64,000 nt of DNA, taken from contig MU119299.1 of the NCBI GenBank assembly GCA_014904845.1, positions 62,001-126,000 of the forward strand, read 5' to 3'. Positions 32,376 through 44,773 of the stretch are shown here, one piece after another. Below the pieces are notes generated by a model. It did not search any database. It saw only the letters and a list, made by a program, of their open reading frames with translations, and was not told where the DNA came from. The stretch comes from Acephala macrosclerotiorum. Lineage: Eukaryota; Ascomycota; Leotiomycetes; Helotiales; Mollisiaceae. Both the position numbers and the translations under genes were made by a program. Numbering within the stretch: the stretch's first letter is position 1; each line of letters begins with the position of its first letter.

Positions 32376-33290
32376 ATGCCATCGGACTCGGATGAAAAGG
32401 ACAAGCACTATCGCTATGATCCCTCTTTAGCCACTGCCTGTGTCTTTACAGTTCTGTTCGGGACGACCGCTTGGCATTCGATCCTAATCGCCAAGCACAG
32501 GACATGGTACTTCATCCCGATGCTCACTGGCGGAATTTGTATGTACTCTTGTTTCTTTGGGCTTACATTGCATTCAGCTCATTTCACCAATACTTTTTAA
32601 CGCCTTTCATCGCAGTTGAAATCGTTGGGTATGCGGCCCGTGGAGTCTCGAGTGGACAAGCTCCACATTTGACAATCGCTCCTTATGTCATTCGAACCCT
32701 TCTTCTGCTCGTCGCTCCAGCACTCCTCGCAGCTAGTATTTACATGATCTTGGGTCGCATCATTGTCAGTGTAGGTGGGGAATCTTACGGTCTGATCAAG
32801 AAGAGATGGTTGGCGAAAGCCTTCGTGACGAGCGATGCGCTCTCCTTCTTCATCCAGCTTGGTGGTACGTATGAGCAACCTTCAATACAACTTTTTCTAA
32901 CTTCAAATAGGTGGCGGGTTGATGCCTAGCTCGAAGGCGTCATCAACAAAACTCGGCTCTCATATCGTACTAGCGGGATTGCCGATCCAGACCATCATTT
33001 TCGGCTTCTTTATCGTCGTCACACTAACCTTTCCTCTTCGACTGCGCGCCATGCCAACCACACAATCCCACGACCCTTCTTTGCCTTGGAAGAAGCTCCC
33101 GTACATGCTGTACACGCCGAGCGCGTTCATCATGGTTCGATCAACTGTGCGTGTCGCAGAGTTCGTCGAGGGCTTCGAGGGAGTGATCATTCTCCACGAG
33201 GTCCTTCTCTATATCTTTGATACAGCATCGATGGCAGTGGTGATGGTTATCTTCAATTTTGGTTTCCTTCAGCCTTCTCGAAGTAGGTAA
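32376..33290 (+). CDS. RTA1-like seven-helix membrane protein
   Basis: Exons 32376-32538, 32616-32864 and 32911-33290 (introns 77 and 46 bp) encode 263 residues with about seven hydrophobic helices. Family markers: YRYDPSLATACVFTVLFG at the start, WYFIPMLTGGIFEIVGYAAR, APHLTIAPYVIRTLLLLVAP, ASIYMILGRIIVSVGGES, FIQLGGGGLM, and YTPSAFIMVRSTVRVAEFVEG near the end. This is the RTA1/RTM1 family (lipid-translocating exporter-like, 7-aminocholesterol or molasses resistance in yeast). It probably sits in the plasma or vacuolar membrane. The gene is intact although it lies between two hAT elements, with its ATG only about 200 bp from the short one. Confidence 0.9.
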
Positions 33291-33865
33291 GAAAAGCTAG
33301 AGTGGATGGGGAGAGTGTGGGGTCGAACGTTGAGCTCTTGAATGTTGAGTTGCAGGGCAAGTGAAACCTGAGTAGTTATACACGGCAAATTTAGGGAAAG
33401 ATTGCGAAGACTGGAGTGATTATGTATTGTAATCGATTTTGGTGGGAGAGTTTTTCGATGTTCCGACGGTTTTAAATTGTCGTTTTGCGGGCCAAGTTGA
33501 AATATTTCAGTTAGCTACTATAACATCTCAGCAGGCTCGTGGTCGTGACAAGTGCCAATATTCAATAACTACACGCCCATTGGGAGGCTTTGTCAATTTC
33601 TGTGAGGCTGGCAGCAGATTCGTTAATTAGCAAGTCAGCATGCCAAGCAAAGATATCTGATTATCTTGAACCAACCAGTTTCCTTTCTCCTTTATTTCTT
33701 TCTAGCAGAAGCAGGGAACTTTCGTCTTACTCGCAAATCTATATTTTGGACACTGTCTCTGATGGCTAATAGATATTTTGTCAGCTAGAGAATTTTGTTT
33801 TTCAGATACTTTATTTTACGTTGGTGATATCGTTAAACTAAAAAGGCGATCAACAGTCTAGAAAG
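33291..33865. other. intergenic, no gene seen
   Basis: About 570 bp between the RTA1-like gene and the hAT element. The short frame at 33439-33630 has no support. Confidence 0.4.
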
Positions 33866-33873
33866 GCTGTGAG

Positions 33874-36728
33874 CAGTGTGGGTCACAATATGAAGTAATA
33901 TATATTGGGTAATATAGAGGGTCGAAATATAATCGCGATATAAAACTATTTATATCGTATTATCGAAATATGGAACTACTATATTATATTTCTTAAGAAA
34001 TATATTGCCAATATAAATATATCGAGTTAAAAAAAGTCTCAATTTAATTAAAATCTGTTAAATCGACCATTGTAATAACTATTTTTTCAGTGAATACTTT
34101 TACCAATTCGTCTAAATCTTCGAAATCGTCGTTTAAAGTCTTTACGATATTTAACTACGATTTCAAACACTCAAAAACTTCAATTGTTTTAATTCTAAAA
34201 CGGTTACAATAATTGGAAATAGTGATCTTTGCGCTTAAAAAGAGACGTTCTAAATCAGTAGATATAATTGAAATAGAAAGTATATTTAGAACTATTTTTG
34301 ACAGTAAAAAGAATCGCTTTTATTGTATTTTTTTAAGTCATTATTTGTAGTTATTTTTAATACTTAGTATTTGTCCCATATTGTAATATCGTTCGTATTC
34401 GTCGTCGAAAGAGATATTTTTTTGCTCGACGAATTATTCGAGAAATTCGTTTTTTTACTTCGCTGATTTTGCGATAATAATAAAAATCGATATAATAATC
34501 GAAAAATGAGTTTTGTATTTCTTTATTTAAAAATCTTTAATAAATATTTTAATAGATTTTATTTATATTAATTTTTAATGTTTTTCGAGATATTTTTATT
34601 TGCGTGAAAAATATAAAACTAGAGCGGCGATATAAATAAGCGTTTTATTATTGAGATTGTAATATTTGTTTATTTTTGTTTACTTTGAATTGAATATTGA
34701 CTCGAAAATAAAATCGTTTTTGAATTAAATCTTATATTTTTCGAATTGATTAAGTATATAATCAGTATAAAAAAAAACGAGATCGAGAATTGATTATTTA
34801 AATTCGCAGACTTTAGTATTTATTGAGAGTTTCTATAGAAAGTTTTTGACGATAAAGATTATAATCTATTTTTTATTATTCAATCGATCGTTTTCTAATT
34901 GTGTAATTATATAAATTGTAATAAATTTATCGATTAAATCGCGCAAATTTTATATTATTTGAATTATTATAAACTATAAATTCTAATGCGTTGTATTGTC
35001 TCGAGAGATACGTTGATTCGTTATTTTTAAGAAGTTGTAAAATCGTTGTATATTTTTAATTAATCAAACTACGAAATTATAGAATTTATTTAAAAGTTTT
35101 TTTTTTTTCTATTTTTTAATTTTTTTCGATATAATCGCGTAAACGTTAATAGCGTTATTTTCTTCGATATTCTTTTTATTAGTAATAAATAAAAAAAATT
35201 TAATAATAAGATTAATAACGTGTTTTTAATAGCGTATACAATAGTAAATAAAATCATATAATAATCGAAATTCGCGTCGAAAAACGCTAAAAAAAATGTA
35301 ATATAAAAGTATCGTTATTTCTTGTATTATTTATTGTAAAATAATTAAGATTTTTTTCGATATCGTATTTTTTAATGATTTTTAGTACTAATTTCAATAT
35401 ATTTTTTTTATTATATTTTTTAATCAATTTTTTCATCTTTAAAATCAAATTTTTGAGTGTATTAATTTTATTAATAAATTGTATTATAATATCGAGAATC
35501 GCGATCGAGTTAAAAGAAATTCAAAAATCGCAAGAAATATAGATTTTCGTTTTTATTTTGTTTAATGTAACCTTGATTAAAATCTTTTTTAAATTTTTGT
35601 ACTATCGAAAGATCCATTTGCGAACTTATGAATAATTTTTTACTAGAAACTCTTTCGCGTTTTTATTAAGATATTTTAAAAAGACTCGAAATTCGTTGCT
35701 TTCGATTAATCGAAAAAATAAATTATTAAAGACCAAATATTGTATTTACAGTATTTCCAATACGTTCTATTTTATCGTTTTTGTATTGTATCGTCGTCGT
35801 TTTTGAGAAGCAGTTGTTGTTTGAACGATGGTTTTCTCGAGTGAGATTTGTACGTTTTAGATTTTAACGTTGCGTTTGGATTTAATTTCTAAGTAATAGA
35901 AGTCGACGAAATAGTTTATTAGACTACTGTTATTACTTGAGATTTTATATCGTTTCGAGCAATAATGATAACGCTATTTCTCGCGGTCAAGATTATTATA
36001 ATATTGTATTTACTTGTTTTCATTTAGTATATAATTAAAAACTTATAATATTCGTACTTTTAGTTTCGCAGAAAAATCCTTTGGCGCTGGACTAAAAGCA
36101 ACAATAAATAATTCTAGTACTAAATTAAAGAAAGTAGTAACAGTATTAGTATTACCAAGATTTTTTTCAAATATTATTAATCGATTAATAATAGTTCTAA
36201 CGAATACGAAAATCTTTTGTTTTTTTCTAAACGATATTTTGATAATTTTCGATAATTATATAGAAATTTAAATGCTCAAAACTAAGCAATTAATTATTTA
36301 TAGTGTGCGTTAGTATAATAAGAACTTATTAGAGATTAAAAGATAGTAATATTTCAACAATTAATAATTTTATAATACAACGTTTAAAAATTACGATTTT
36401 TGATTTATTGAGTTTTTAAGACTTAAAAGAATCGATTTGATTGCTATTTCTAAAGTTTACGACGTTGTATTATAATAATAAATTAAAGTTTGTTTATTTT
36501 CTTACTTTATTACACAATATTTGCTTTAAGCGAAACTAATAAAATACGCACTCACTTTCTCCCATCACTACTCTTACTTAATATAGAAATATCAGAAATA
36601 TAAAGACTTCAATTTTATATTGGTAATATGAAACTGGGCCATATCATATTTCAGAAATACGGACTTTCTCATATCATATTTATCTATTATAATAGATAAA
36701 ATATATCGCCATATTGTGACCCACACTG
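33874..36728. mobile_element. hAT-superfamily transposon, full length, RIP-destroyed
   Basis: 2,855 bp bounded by a perfect 8-bp target duplication, GCTGTGAG, at 33866-33873 and 36729-36736. The terminal inverted repeat CAGTGTGGGTCACAATATG is perfect for 19 bp at both ends. The 8-bp duplication and CAG-type ends are the hAT signature. The interior is strongly AT-rich with no usable frame, so the transposase is gone. The longer subterminal regions on both sides match the 549-bp element at 31616-32164. Confidence 0.87.
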
Positions 36729-36736
36729 GCTGTGAG

Positions 36737-37207
36737 GGGCTGAAAGCCTGCATCTAGTCTCAGTCAAATGATGAAATTTGAATGTGAGACGGTTATCTGG
36801 CAAATACGGGAAACTGTTTCATAGTGCCACGATTGACCAGAGTCGGAAATGTCCCCACAGACGAGATGATGATGCGTTCTTAGTGGGCTGCAAGCGTCTT
36901 CTTGGTCTTGTGTCTTGTACCTGTCAAGTTTCATGTCTTCACTCTTGCTTTGGTACTCGAGTACAGACGCCACTCCCAAAGATGTGGATGCCACATAGGT
37001 AGTCTTGTGTAGAAGAGTGATGGGGGCTAGGTCATCAACTCTGTCATTGTACATCGCTTAGCCTCGTCTCATCTTTCGTTTGGTAAATGCGCATTTTGGA
37101 TCTATATTATTCCAGTCTTTCTTTTGCTCACTCTAGAGAATAACACAATCCTTTCCCATTACTAGCCAAAACCTCAAACAAAAACCCTCTCAGTCACCTA
37201 ATCACTT
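36737..37207. other. intergenic, no gene seen
   Basis: About 470 bp without coding signal. Confidence 0.4.
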
Positions 37208-38697
37208 TCAATAAGGAACTTCCACAGTCACATTCCCACTATCCACATCCCCGGCCAGTGCATCAGTCAGGAACACATGTGGATCCGGAATTGGTTTGCG
37301 AGTCACGCCTGGTGCATAAACCGAGACGAAATAACTGTCTTGAGCTTCTGGAAGGACACCAGTTTTCAGGAACGCTTTTGTAATCTTTGTGAAAGCTTGG
37401 TCAGGGACTGGTGTGTTTCTCATTAGTGGCGGGAGGCAGAGTGGCAACGGAGAGGACGTGCGAAGGAATGAGACATGATTGTCTCCATGCCTGACGACGA
37501 GTCCTGAATTTGGAGTCTGCTCCCATGCGAATGTCGTCCATTCCGCGGAGGAACCGAAAAGTTAGCTATGATGAGATGAAACGAGGGACTCGAAGCATAC
37601 TCATCGTCAAAATCGGCCGTGACTAGAAGCATTTTTTCTGAGTCGATTCGTTGCGGCAATTTGGTCTTGCGCTGGTTGGAAGAAAGGCTTCAATCCCATT
37701 AGATACTTCCAAATATTGAAGGACGGTGGTATGTTACTCTTCCGTGAGGAACCACAGAGTCCAACGCAAACCGGTCAACTCGATGTGGAAACGCTGCAGC
37801 ATATTGTGTAGCTCGGAAGTTCCCACTACCCCGCCATATGGTCAATTTCATCCTCATCCGTGTATACGACAACCAAAGGAGACTCACTGCGAAGCGCCAA
37901 GAAAGCTAATCTTCTCATAACTAAACGCCTTTTTCACTTGCTCGTAATATTGAACGACTTCTCTTATTCCAGCGTATTGGATGATGCCAGGAGGGGTACT
38001 GTTGTCGATCTATGACTGAATGGCTGTTGCTGAGACGTTCTTGATGGCGTCGAACTCGCTTTGATTAGTTGGGCTAGTAAATAAGTTATTGTTTCAGAGG
38101 TTTATGGGAAGCCTGGAGAACTTACTATGATCCAAATAATGGAGTTAGAGTGTCGATAGAAACATTCAATTTGTTTGAACTGAATGTCCCCCGTACATCA
38201 ATCACTACCAAAGTCAGTTCTGATAGCACAATCATACATTATTCAGAACAGAACAAGCAAACCGAAGTCCAAAAGTCCCTCAAATGTACGAGTAACATTC
38301 AGCGCAACTATCCAAGCAACAATAACACCTGCATCAGTCCCTCTAGGATTGCTACTATTCTCGACTAGCCGAAACCTTCACTCAAATCAAAGCAAAACAA
38401 CTCATAAGAACAAAACTTCCTTGGGATTTTCTGGTCTATACATCGCAAGTCCAAGGGTGATCATATTCGGCTCGCAAAGCGGCTTCGAGTAGTCCATTGG
38501 GACATCGAGCTGGCTGCAATGGAAGGTGGATGGCAGGTTATTCAGGTTGATGGCTGAGGTATTGATGCTGCTTGATGTTGTTAGTCCGAGGACGGCATTG
38601 GCGCAGTCTATTCATCTTAATCCTGGTTGTGAGACTGATCAAGCGACTGCAAGTGAAAGGAGTGCTGCATAGAGAAGAAGGTAATAGAGAGACGCAT
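37208..38697 (-). pseudogene. tripeptidyl-aminopeptidase-like alpha/beta hydrolase, decayed
   Basis: Reading leftward from about 38697: a signal-peptide-like segment (ASLYYLLLYAALLSLAVA) whose frame is broken by TGA codons, then FHCSQLDVPMDYSKP, VIDVRGTFSSNKLN, a region ending EKISFLGAS plus HGNFRATQYAAAFPHRVDRF (nucleophile Ser in GASHG, joined across an intron), and the C-terminal RHGDNHVSF with the catalytic His, followed by PDPHVFLTDALAGDV. This order fits the secreted TAP-like serine peptidase family. At least three stops interrupt it: two in the signal region and TAG at 38010-38012 where relatives have Trp. Intron positions around 38230, 38090 and 37880 still look spliceable, so decay is recent. 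It would have been secreted. Confidence 0.7.
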
Positions 38698-39325
38698 GAT
38701 GAAAGGTTGAGAAAATTCAGAAGGTAAAGAAAAAGAAACGAATGACCTTCAATGGTTGATTGGAAAGTGAACGACGCTGTTTACTTATATCCCATGAAAT
38801 AAGATAAATATTGCTTCACATGATGGCAACAATGAAGAACGCGTCTGTGTTCCTCAAAGATTCTACCAATGAACTGCTTTCAAACGGGGTTCAAACTTCT
38901 CCATCGCGTGAGACTTTCAAGTATGCAGGCCTCAAAATGACGAAAGCAGGGCTTCTATTGACCTTGCTTAGCATGTAAATGAAGTTGGGGGTGAAGATGT
39001 TGACCCGAGAGGGCTGAAATGCTTGCCGTCGATCTCCATTCCGATTGGTCCACTCGTATTGCAAGGGGGTTCGTGGCGTAGACTTGCCGAATGCGCGAGG
39101 CTCAGCGTACATCATGAAAGGCAACAGCGAGGCGCAGGAGAAGGCTGAGATATGAAGTGTGCTGCAGTTCGGGAAATTGTTCTTCGATTGAGATAAAAGG
39201 CTCAAGAAAGGGCAATGGGAATCTGTTGGATTGTGTACAAGCGACCCAAGGGTACCTCTGACTTGACATGGACGTTCCATCAAACCATAGCAAGAATGGT
39301 GAGATATCTGCCCTGTAACTGCTAG
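38698..39325. other. upstream region of Zn2Cys6 gene
   Basis: About 630 bp. A 155-codon frame at 38891-39358 (-) has no domain signal. A short first exon of the next gene, for example from the ATG at 39268, may lie at the right end. Confidence 0.4.
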
Positions 39326-41032
39326 GTAAAAGCTAACGAAAGGGTGGTCCTGGGGCAAGACGCAAGCGCATCAAGTGGCTTGCCGCGGGATCTGATATCG
39401 AGCTTCCGGACCGGGACTACCAAGTCCAGAAACGGATGCCGGGTATGCAAAAGTGAGTACCCCCCATCTCAATCCAGTCTCAACCAATAACCAACACTCT
39501 TCACAGTACGTCGAATCAAGTGCGATGAAACAAAACCGTTTTGCACCCGTTGCACCTCCACTGGAAGGAAATGTGAAGGCTACGACAAGCCACGAGAACG
39601 CAGTAAATCCAAGTTACCTCCAAAGTCTCCACCGAAAGATACACTCCGGCCAAGAACTGGCTCCCCAAGCGTCTACCAACCATTAGTGGACGTAAAAGGA
39701 ATAACCGAGCAACGTCGAGGCTTACACTACTTCCGCTCTCGGAACATGTCCGACATACCCGGGAACTTTGAGCCGTACTTCTGGAACTATGTCGTACTTC
39801 AATTAAGCCATATGTACCCCACCATCCTACAATCCTTGACTGCATTGAGTGCCATATATGAGGAGCGTGAGAACTCTCCTGCTCAAATGAACAACGGCAA
39901 TGCTCTTCAGCAATACAACAAGGCCGTCAACGATCTCCTTCAGTACCTCGCATCCGACCAACAAGACCCACGAGTGGCCCTAACATCTTGCCTTATCTTC
40001 GTCTGGATCGAGTTCCTCCAAAACAATCTCGATTCCGGACTCCAACACCTAAATTCCGGACTGAAAGTCCTGCGTGACCTTCGACTTTCCTATTCCCATG
40101 ATATCGCAAACCAAGACAGAGATTCAGACAAAATTCTCGGATCACTTGATCGATCATTTACGCGTCTCCGCATCCAAGCCGCCGTACATGGGAGTCAAGG
40201 CTCTGATTTTACCACATCCTCTACTCGAGAACTCGAGATTCTGGAGCCTGTCCCTCTCTCATTCACTGATGTCTTCCAATCCCGAAACATCCTCGACAAA
40301 GAGTTGAATGCCATATTCGGATACATGCGCACCCTCCGAGAAATGAACTACTACTCATCCGTCGATATTCAAGAATTCACCACCATCCAAGCCGGCCATC
40401 TCGACCGTCTCCAACAATGGCAAGCCGCCACCAAGACCCTAGTCTTTGACCTCGAAGCAAAGCAAGACCGAAGTCAGACGTCTGCGATTTTGTATCTCCA
40501 ACTATATTACACACTTGTGAATATCATCTTGAAGACCATGTTCGCTGGGTCAGAGATGGCTTTCGATGCCTACACGACAGAGTTCGAGACTATGCTCACT
40601 ATCTGCGCGAGCCTGCTCAGTGACCCGAGATCGACTGCGCCGGCAGTGCTGTCATTCGATATGGGCATCATACCTCCTATCTTTCACCTCTGTCTAAAAT
40701 GTCGTGTCCTCTGTCTCCGGCGTCGCGCAATAGCGTTGCTCAAGCAGGCACCAGAAAGAGAAGGAATGTGGCATCGTGACAGTATCATCAAGTACTGCGA
40801 ATGGAAGATCTCGGTAGAGGAGAGTTGGCGCGGTGATGTGTCGACAAATGAGCCTTTGCCAGAGTTTGCGAGGATGTATGCTGAGCATGTACCCGATGGA
40901 AGTGATAGGGATACGGTGGGAGGGAAGTTGATGATAAGGTTTAAGAGGGGACCGGTGGGATTGGATATCGAGGATTTGATTGAGATTCCTGGTGGGAGTG
41001 AGATGATGAGGCGGATGGGGAATATGGTTTGA
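39326..41032 (+). CDS. Zn2Cys6 transcription factor
   Basis: Exon from about 39326 to 39452 and exon 39507-41032, with a 54-bp intron inside the zinc cluster. The cluster, beginning CRVCKIRRIKC, follows C-x2-C-x6-C-x6-C-x2-C-x6-C and is followed by the linker GYDKPRERSKSK. The C-terminal region of about 450 residues (YFWNYVVLQLSHMYPTILQ, LTSCLIFVWIEFLQNN, LNSGLKVLRDL) is typical of the fungal transcription factor 2 group (DUF3468-like). The frame is open leftward to 39326 with no ATG, so a small first exon is missing from the model. It is a nuclear regulator of unknown target. No lesions seen. It is separate from the regulator of the 5-29 kb cluster. Confidence 0.85.
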
Positions 41033-41277
41033 TTGGTTGGAAGATTCAAGAAGGCGTTGTTGTAGATTCGAGAATGGTGTGGAGTTGACTGTCGTGACTT
41101 GACAATGGCGTGGCCTTGAATGCTGAACTTTGGGTGGTGAATCATAACCTATGTATGATTCAAGCTAGATTTCATAAAGGGCGCTATTCCACATCATCAA
41201 CGACCTCCATCATATCTTTCCCATTCCACTCGTGCCCTCATTTCTTTCCTCAAACTCAACAAACATAATTTGCAACC

Positions 41278-43057
41278 ATGGCAGGTCGAACCACCACCCT
41301 CCACCGTACCGCCGATTCCTCAGATGACGAATACCAAGAACACCAGCCCCGCCGCAAGACAACTCGCAGAGTCGCAACCCCCGCTCGCCCCAGAACAGTC
41401 AGACACAGGCAAGTAAAGCTAATTCCATCAGTCGAAACATACACTCCGGCTCTAGAAATCGAGCCCGAGCCCATAGTATCAGACAGCGAAAGCGACTTCA
41501 TAGATCTGGACACTCTTGTGAATGGTGAGAAGGCCGCAGCGGCTAAACGACCAATTTTAAATCGTCCTGGGCGAGAAACTGTGACAGCTGGATCTAGCCG
41601 TGTGAGTCCAGGAAAGCGTGCAGGTGCCAGAAACGGAACAGATGAGCCATCAACAGAGGAGGCGAGCGAGTTCAATCCATCCGAAGCAGATGATGGATCA
41701 AGCGAAACGGATGGTACGGACCGCCCACGGAAAAGAAGCAGAATCTACGGCGCGCAATCATCTAGTAGGACAAAACCCTCGAGTACGGCTGGTCGTCAAA
41801 ACAAAAGACATGATCGAGGAGAAGGTTCCTCGAGAGATGTTCGTGTTCTGTTACCATCAGCGCCAATACCAAACCGCCCAGCAGAGCCGACTCGCGGAAG
41901 TATGAACTCAGGAGGTTGGGGTCGATTGAAAGGCGTGAGAATAGAACCTGGACCTTCACAGATCCCGACCAACCGTCTGAATAGGAGCGGCCGTGTTGCC
42001 GAGAGGCACGATCCCGGGGAAGGCTCGTCGCGAGCCGTGCCTCGTCGAGAAGCTGATTCAGTTCAATATCTGCATACTCTCCCAAGATCCACCCTTCGAG
42101 CAGCACCTCTACCAGAAATAGGAACCCTTGTAGATCGGACGAAGAAAGGGGTCGAAACACAACCTTCTTCATCACGTCAACTCGAGAACACGAGCTCAGC
42201 TCCATCTCGCAATCAGATACACGATCCTAGCCAGGCGTTCTCGAGGGAGTTTCGTACTGTGGTCGTAAAATTTCAAGCATCGAACAGCCAAGTTGAGTTG
42301 CAAGACAGAGACTTCGTCTTCAATCTGGTGGATTGTCGCAACGAACGGAATGGTCTCGACGGCCTATCTTCGAAAGGCAAGCAAAAAGCAGTCCATCCAT
42401 CCCAGAAATGCCAGCCATGTTTCAAATTCCGCCGAAATTGCGACCAGGCTGCTGGAAGCTCATGCGGTGCCTGTACACGAACAAAATCGAAGTGTATCCC
42501 ACGGAGGACCCAAGCGACTCGATATGGAGTCGAAGAACTACCGGCTCAGGAATTCTCAGGTTCGAAGCTCTGGGAGAAATGCCGAAGTTGCGCAGCGCTT
42601 GACAAGCAATGCACATTCAACGAAGACGAAGACAACTGCAAGAATTGTAAGACGCGAGGGTGGAAATGCCAACCACAGATGGCGCCGAAGCCGAGGAAGC
42701 GGAAGGAATATCAAGGACGATTTCAAGATGTGAAATTAAAGTGTCACTACTGCGTAAAGTCTCGAGCTCATTGTGATGGTGCGAAGCCGAAGTAAGAGAC
42801 CCCCTATCAATTCCAATAGATATTGCTAGTCTGACGTGTAAAGGTGTGGACATTGTGTGAAGTGGGCTTATAGGTGTTATCCTCCTGGTACAGAGCTACC
42901 TAAGAAGGTCCCGAAGGACGAGAAGTGTAAGCGTTGCAGACAGTTGAAGCTGGCTTGTCATGAAAAATTGCCATGTCCAAGGTGCATTGAGCAGGGAATT
43001 GAATGCGGTATGACTGCCAAGGAGGAAAGGCTTCAGGCGGCGTTCTTGGGTGATTGA
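41278..43057 (+). CDS. protein with four tandem Zn2Cys6 motifs
   Basis: Exons 41278-42791 and 42844-43057 (52-bp intron) encode 575 residues. Residues 1-330 are low in hydrophobics, rich in Ser, Arg, Glu and Pro, and look disordered, with basic patches (KRSRIYG, RRKTTRR). The C-terminal 200 residues hold four consecutive six-cysteine motifs at about 378-406, 435-464, 489-516 and 533-559. Their spacings C-x2-C-x6-C-xn-C-x2-C-x6-C have n = 7, 8, 6 and 5. Each fits the canonical fungal Zn2Cys6 binuclear cluster. The intron falls within the third motif. No middle-homology region follows, so this is not a standard Zn2Cys6 regulator. It may bind DNA through several clusters or act as a scaffold; the function is unknown. 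The ATG follows a CAACC context. Confidence 0.85.
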
Positions 43058-43078
43058 TGAAGGCTTCCTGGCGATCTT

Positions 43079-43819
43079 CCCTACAAAACCCTCAAACCCG
43101 TTTTCTTTGGGTTCTATTGGGTTAAACAGGGGATTATCTCACTAACTGGGCCTAGTTTTATTAGTGGCGCTCAAGCAACCGATTATTAGAAAGAAATAAT
43201 GCTCCCTTTACTATGATCTTAGAATAGAGCAGCAATAAAGCAAAAATGATAAGTTTTTAATAAAAAAGCCTTCCACTTTATAAGCACTTAGCTCAAAGTA
43301 GTATAGTATTTTAAAACTAGTCTTTTAATTTCAAAATCTATATTTCTAAGTGCTATTTTTTTTTTTTAAACGTAAAGTATAAAAGTTTCATATTTTTTAA
43401 ATTTATATTAATATTTTATACAAATTACAATATCATTTTTCTTTTCAAACACAATACACAAATATATACACACATACGCACAAAATTTGAAGGATTTAAA
43501 AGAGTTGAAAGAGTTGGAGAAATGGGAAAATAGGAGTTGGAGAATATATTTTGAAAGGCAGAAGACTGAGAAAGTAGTGATAGGGTGATAATGGAGTGAT
43601 AAAAAAGGCGATGAAGTGAGAAGTGGGCAGCAGATTTAGAATAGCTTCAATTCAGCCTTAGGCACATTATTTATGACGTTGCTACTTACAGGGGCCTGCA
43701 AGCGACTTCGAATGAGCCGATGATTCATGGTTTCTCAAACCATTGTGTCCCTTATAAACAAGTGGGTCTCGCTAGACCCTTATCTTTAGGTTAACAATGG
43801 GTTTGAGGGTTTTGTAAGG
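43079..43819. mobile_element. inverted-repeat element, non-coding
   Basis: A 741-bp segment bounded by 21-bp inverted repeats: CCCTACAAAACCCTCAAACCC at 43079-43099 and its complement at 43799-43819 with one mismatch. The interior is non-coding with poly-T and AT-rich stretches. The C-run ends recall piggyBac-type elements, and a piggyBac-like transposase fragment lies 170 bp to the right, but no TTAA duplication is evident. Class therefore uncertain. Confidence 0.5.
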
Positions 43820-43993
43820 CTTATGGTAATCTCAGACGACACTTTTTCGAATTCGCTTCGGATGCGGTTAGTCAGCGTCGCCGCCCTGTTCAGGCGCTAC
43901 TTACCCTCGCCTCACCCTCTGCTCAGGTTGCTCAGTCACGTTCCTGCCCTCCCTTCTAGTAAACAATTATAATTTACTTACTATTCGCTTCTG

Positions 43994-44320
43994 CTAGACG
44001 AAAGTTAACACTGCTTCAAACACTGCTTCCGGATCTACTATCGCCAGCCTCATTCTAGCATAAATGGCATAAATGGCTTCATATCTCTTCCTTGACATAA
44101 CTTCCTTTAGTGGATGGGTGGGTTTATTAGCTCCCGTCGCCCAATAGTCCCCCACACATGTTTCTAAGCGCAATCCCATATAAACTCTGACCCCAATATA
44201 GGCAAATATCTCCTCAACTATGACTGGATACCAGGATTTAAAGAGAGCACGTGGCTTAAAGTCCTCCCTAGGCAATTGTGAAGCCTTCTCATTGGCGAAA
44301 CTGACTATAATAGCCACCAT
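43994..44320 (-). pseudogene. piggyBac-like transposase fragment
   Basis: A 108-codon open stretch with FKSWYPVIVEEIFAYIGVRVYMGL, DYWATGANKPTHPLKEVMSRKRYEAIYA and RMRLAI. This corresponds to the start of the DDE_Tnp_1_7 (piggyBac-derived) domain. Nothing after it in either frame continues the domain, so this is a truncated remnant. Confidence 0.65.
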
Positions 44321-44773
44321 TTCAATGGTGATAAACAGCCTGAAGATTCTTCATGGATCAGAAGGTTGTGCAGTGGCTAGAAGATTGATTTGGTAGGAAA
44401 AGTCAGCCAAATGAAGCCCTTGGAAGCTTTGCCCCATTTCTTTAGCTGGTCAGAGGTCAGTTCTCTTGGTTGCAGGATCCGTGGTATAAGACACTACATC
44501 GTGCATTACTTTTGGGCGCATTTTGGGTACAGAATCATGTAGAATAAGCAGTTGTTTACGATGTTGATGTTTTGGTATTGTGATGCCAAGACGCTAAAAT
44601 TGCCTGCCGTCGCTCAGGGGATACTATCAGCTTCCCTTAAGCTTTTGAAAGAGTGGGTCCTCAAGCTGAGTAGCGAGCTTACCCGAGCACACCCTTGAAG
44701 ACTCAGGGCATCTCATCGTGTGGTCTTATTTTAAGTCTTTCTCACTTTGAGAATTGACTCGTTAAATAGAGCT
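44321..44773. other. intergenic, probable transposon debris
   Basis: About 450 bp between the transposase fragment and the HET gene stop; no readable gene. Confidence 0.35.

Noticed and set aside
38891..39358. 155-codon minus-strand frame
   Set aside because: It overlaps the likely 5' end of the Zn2Cys6 gene and shows no domain or secretion signal.
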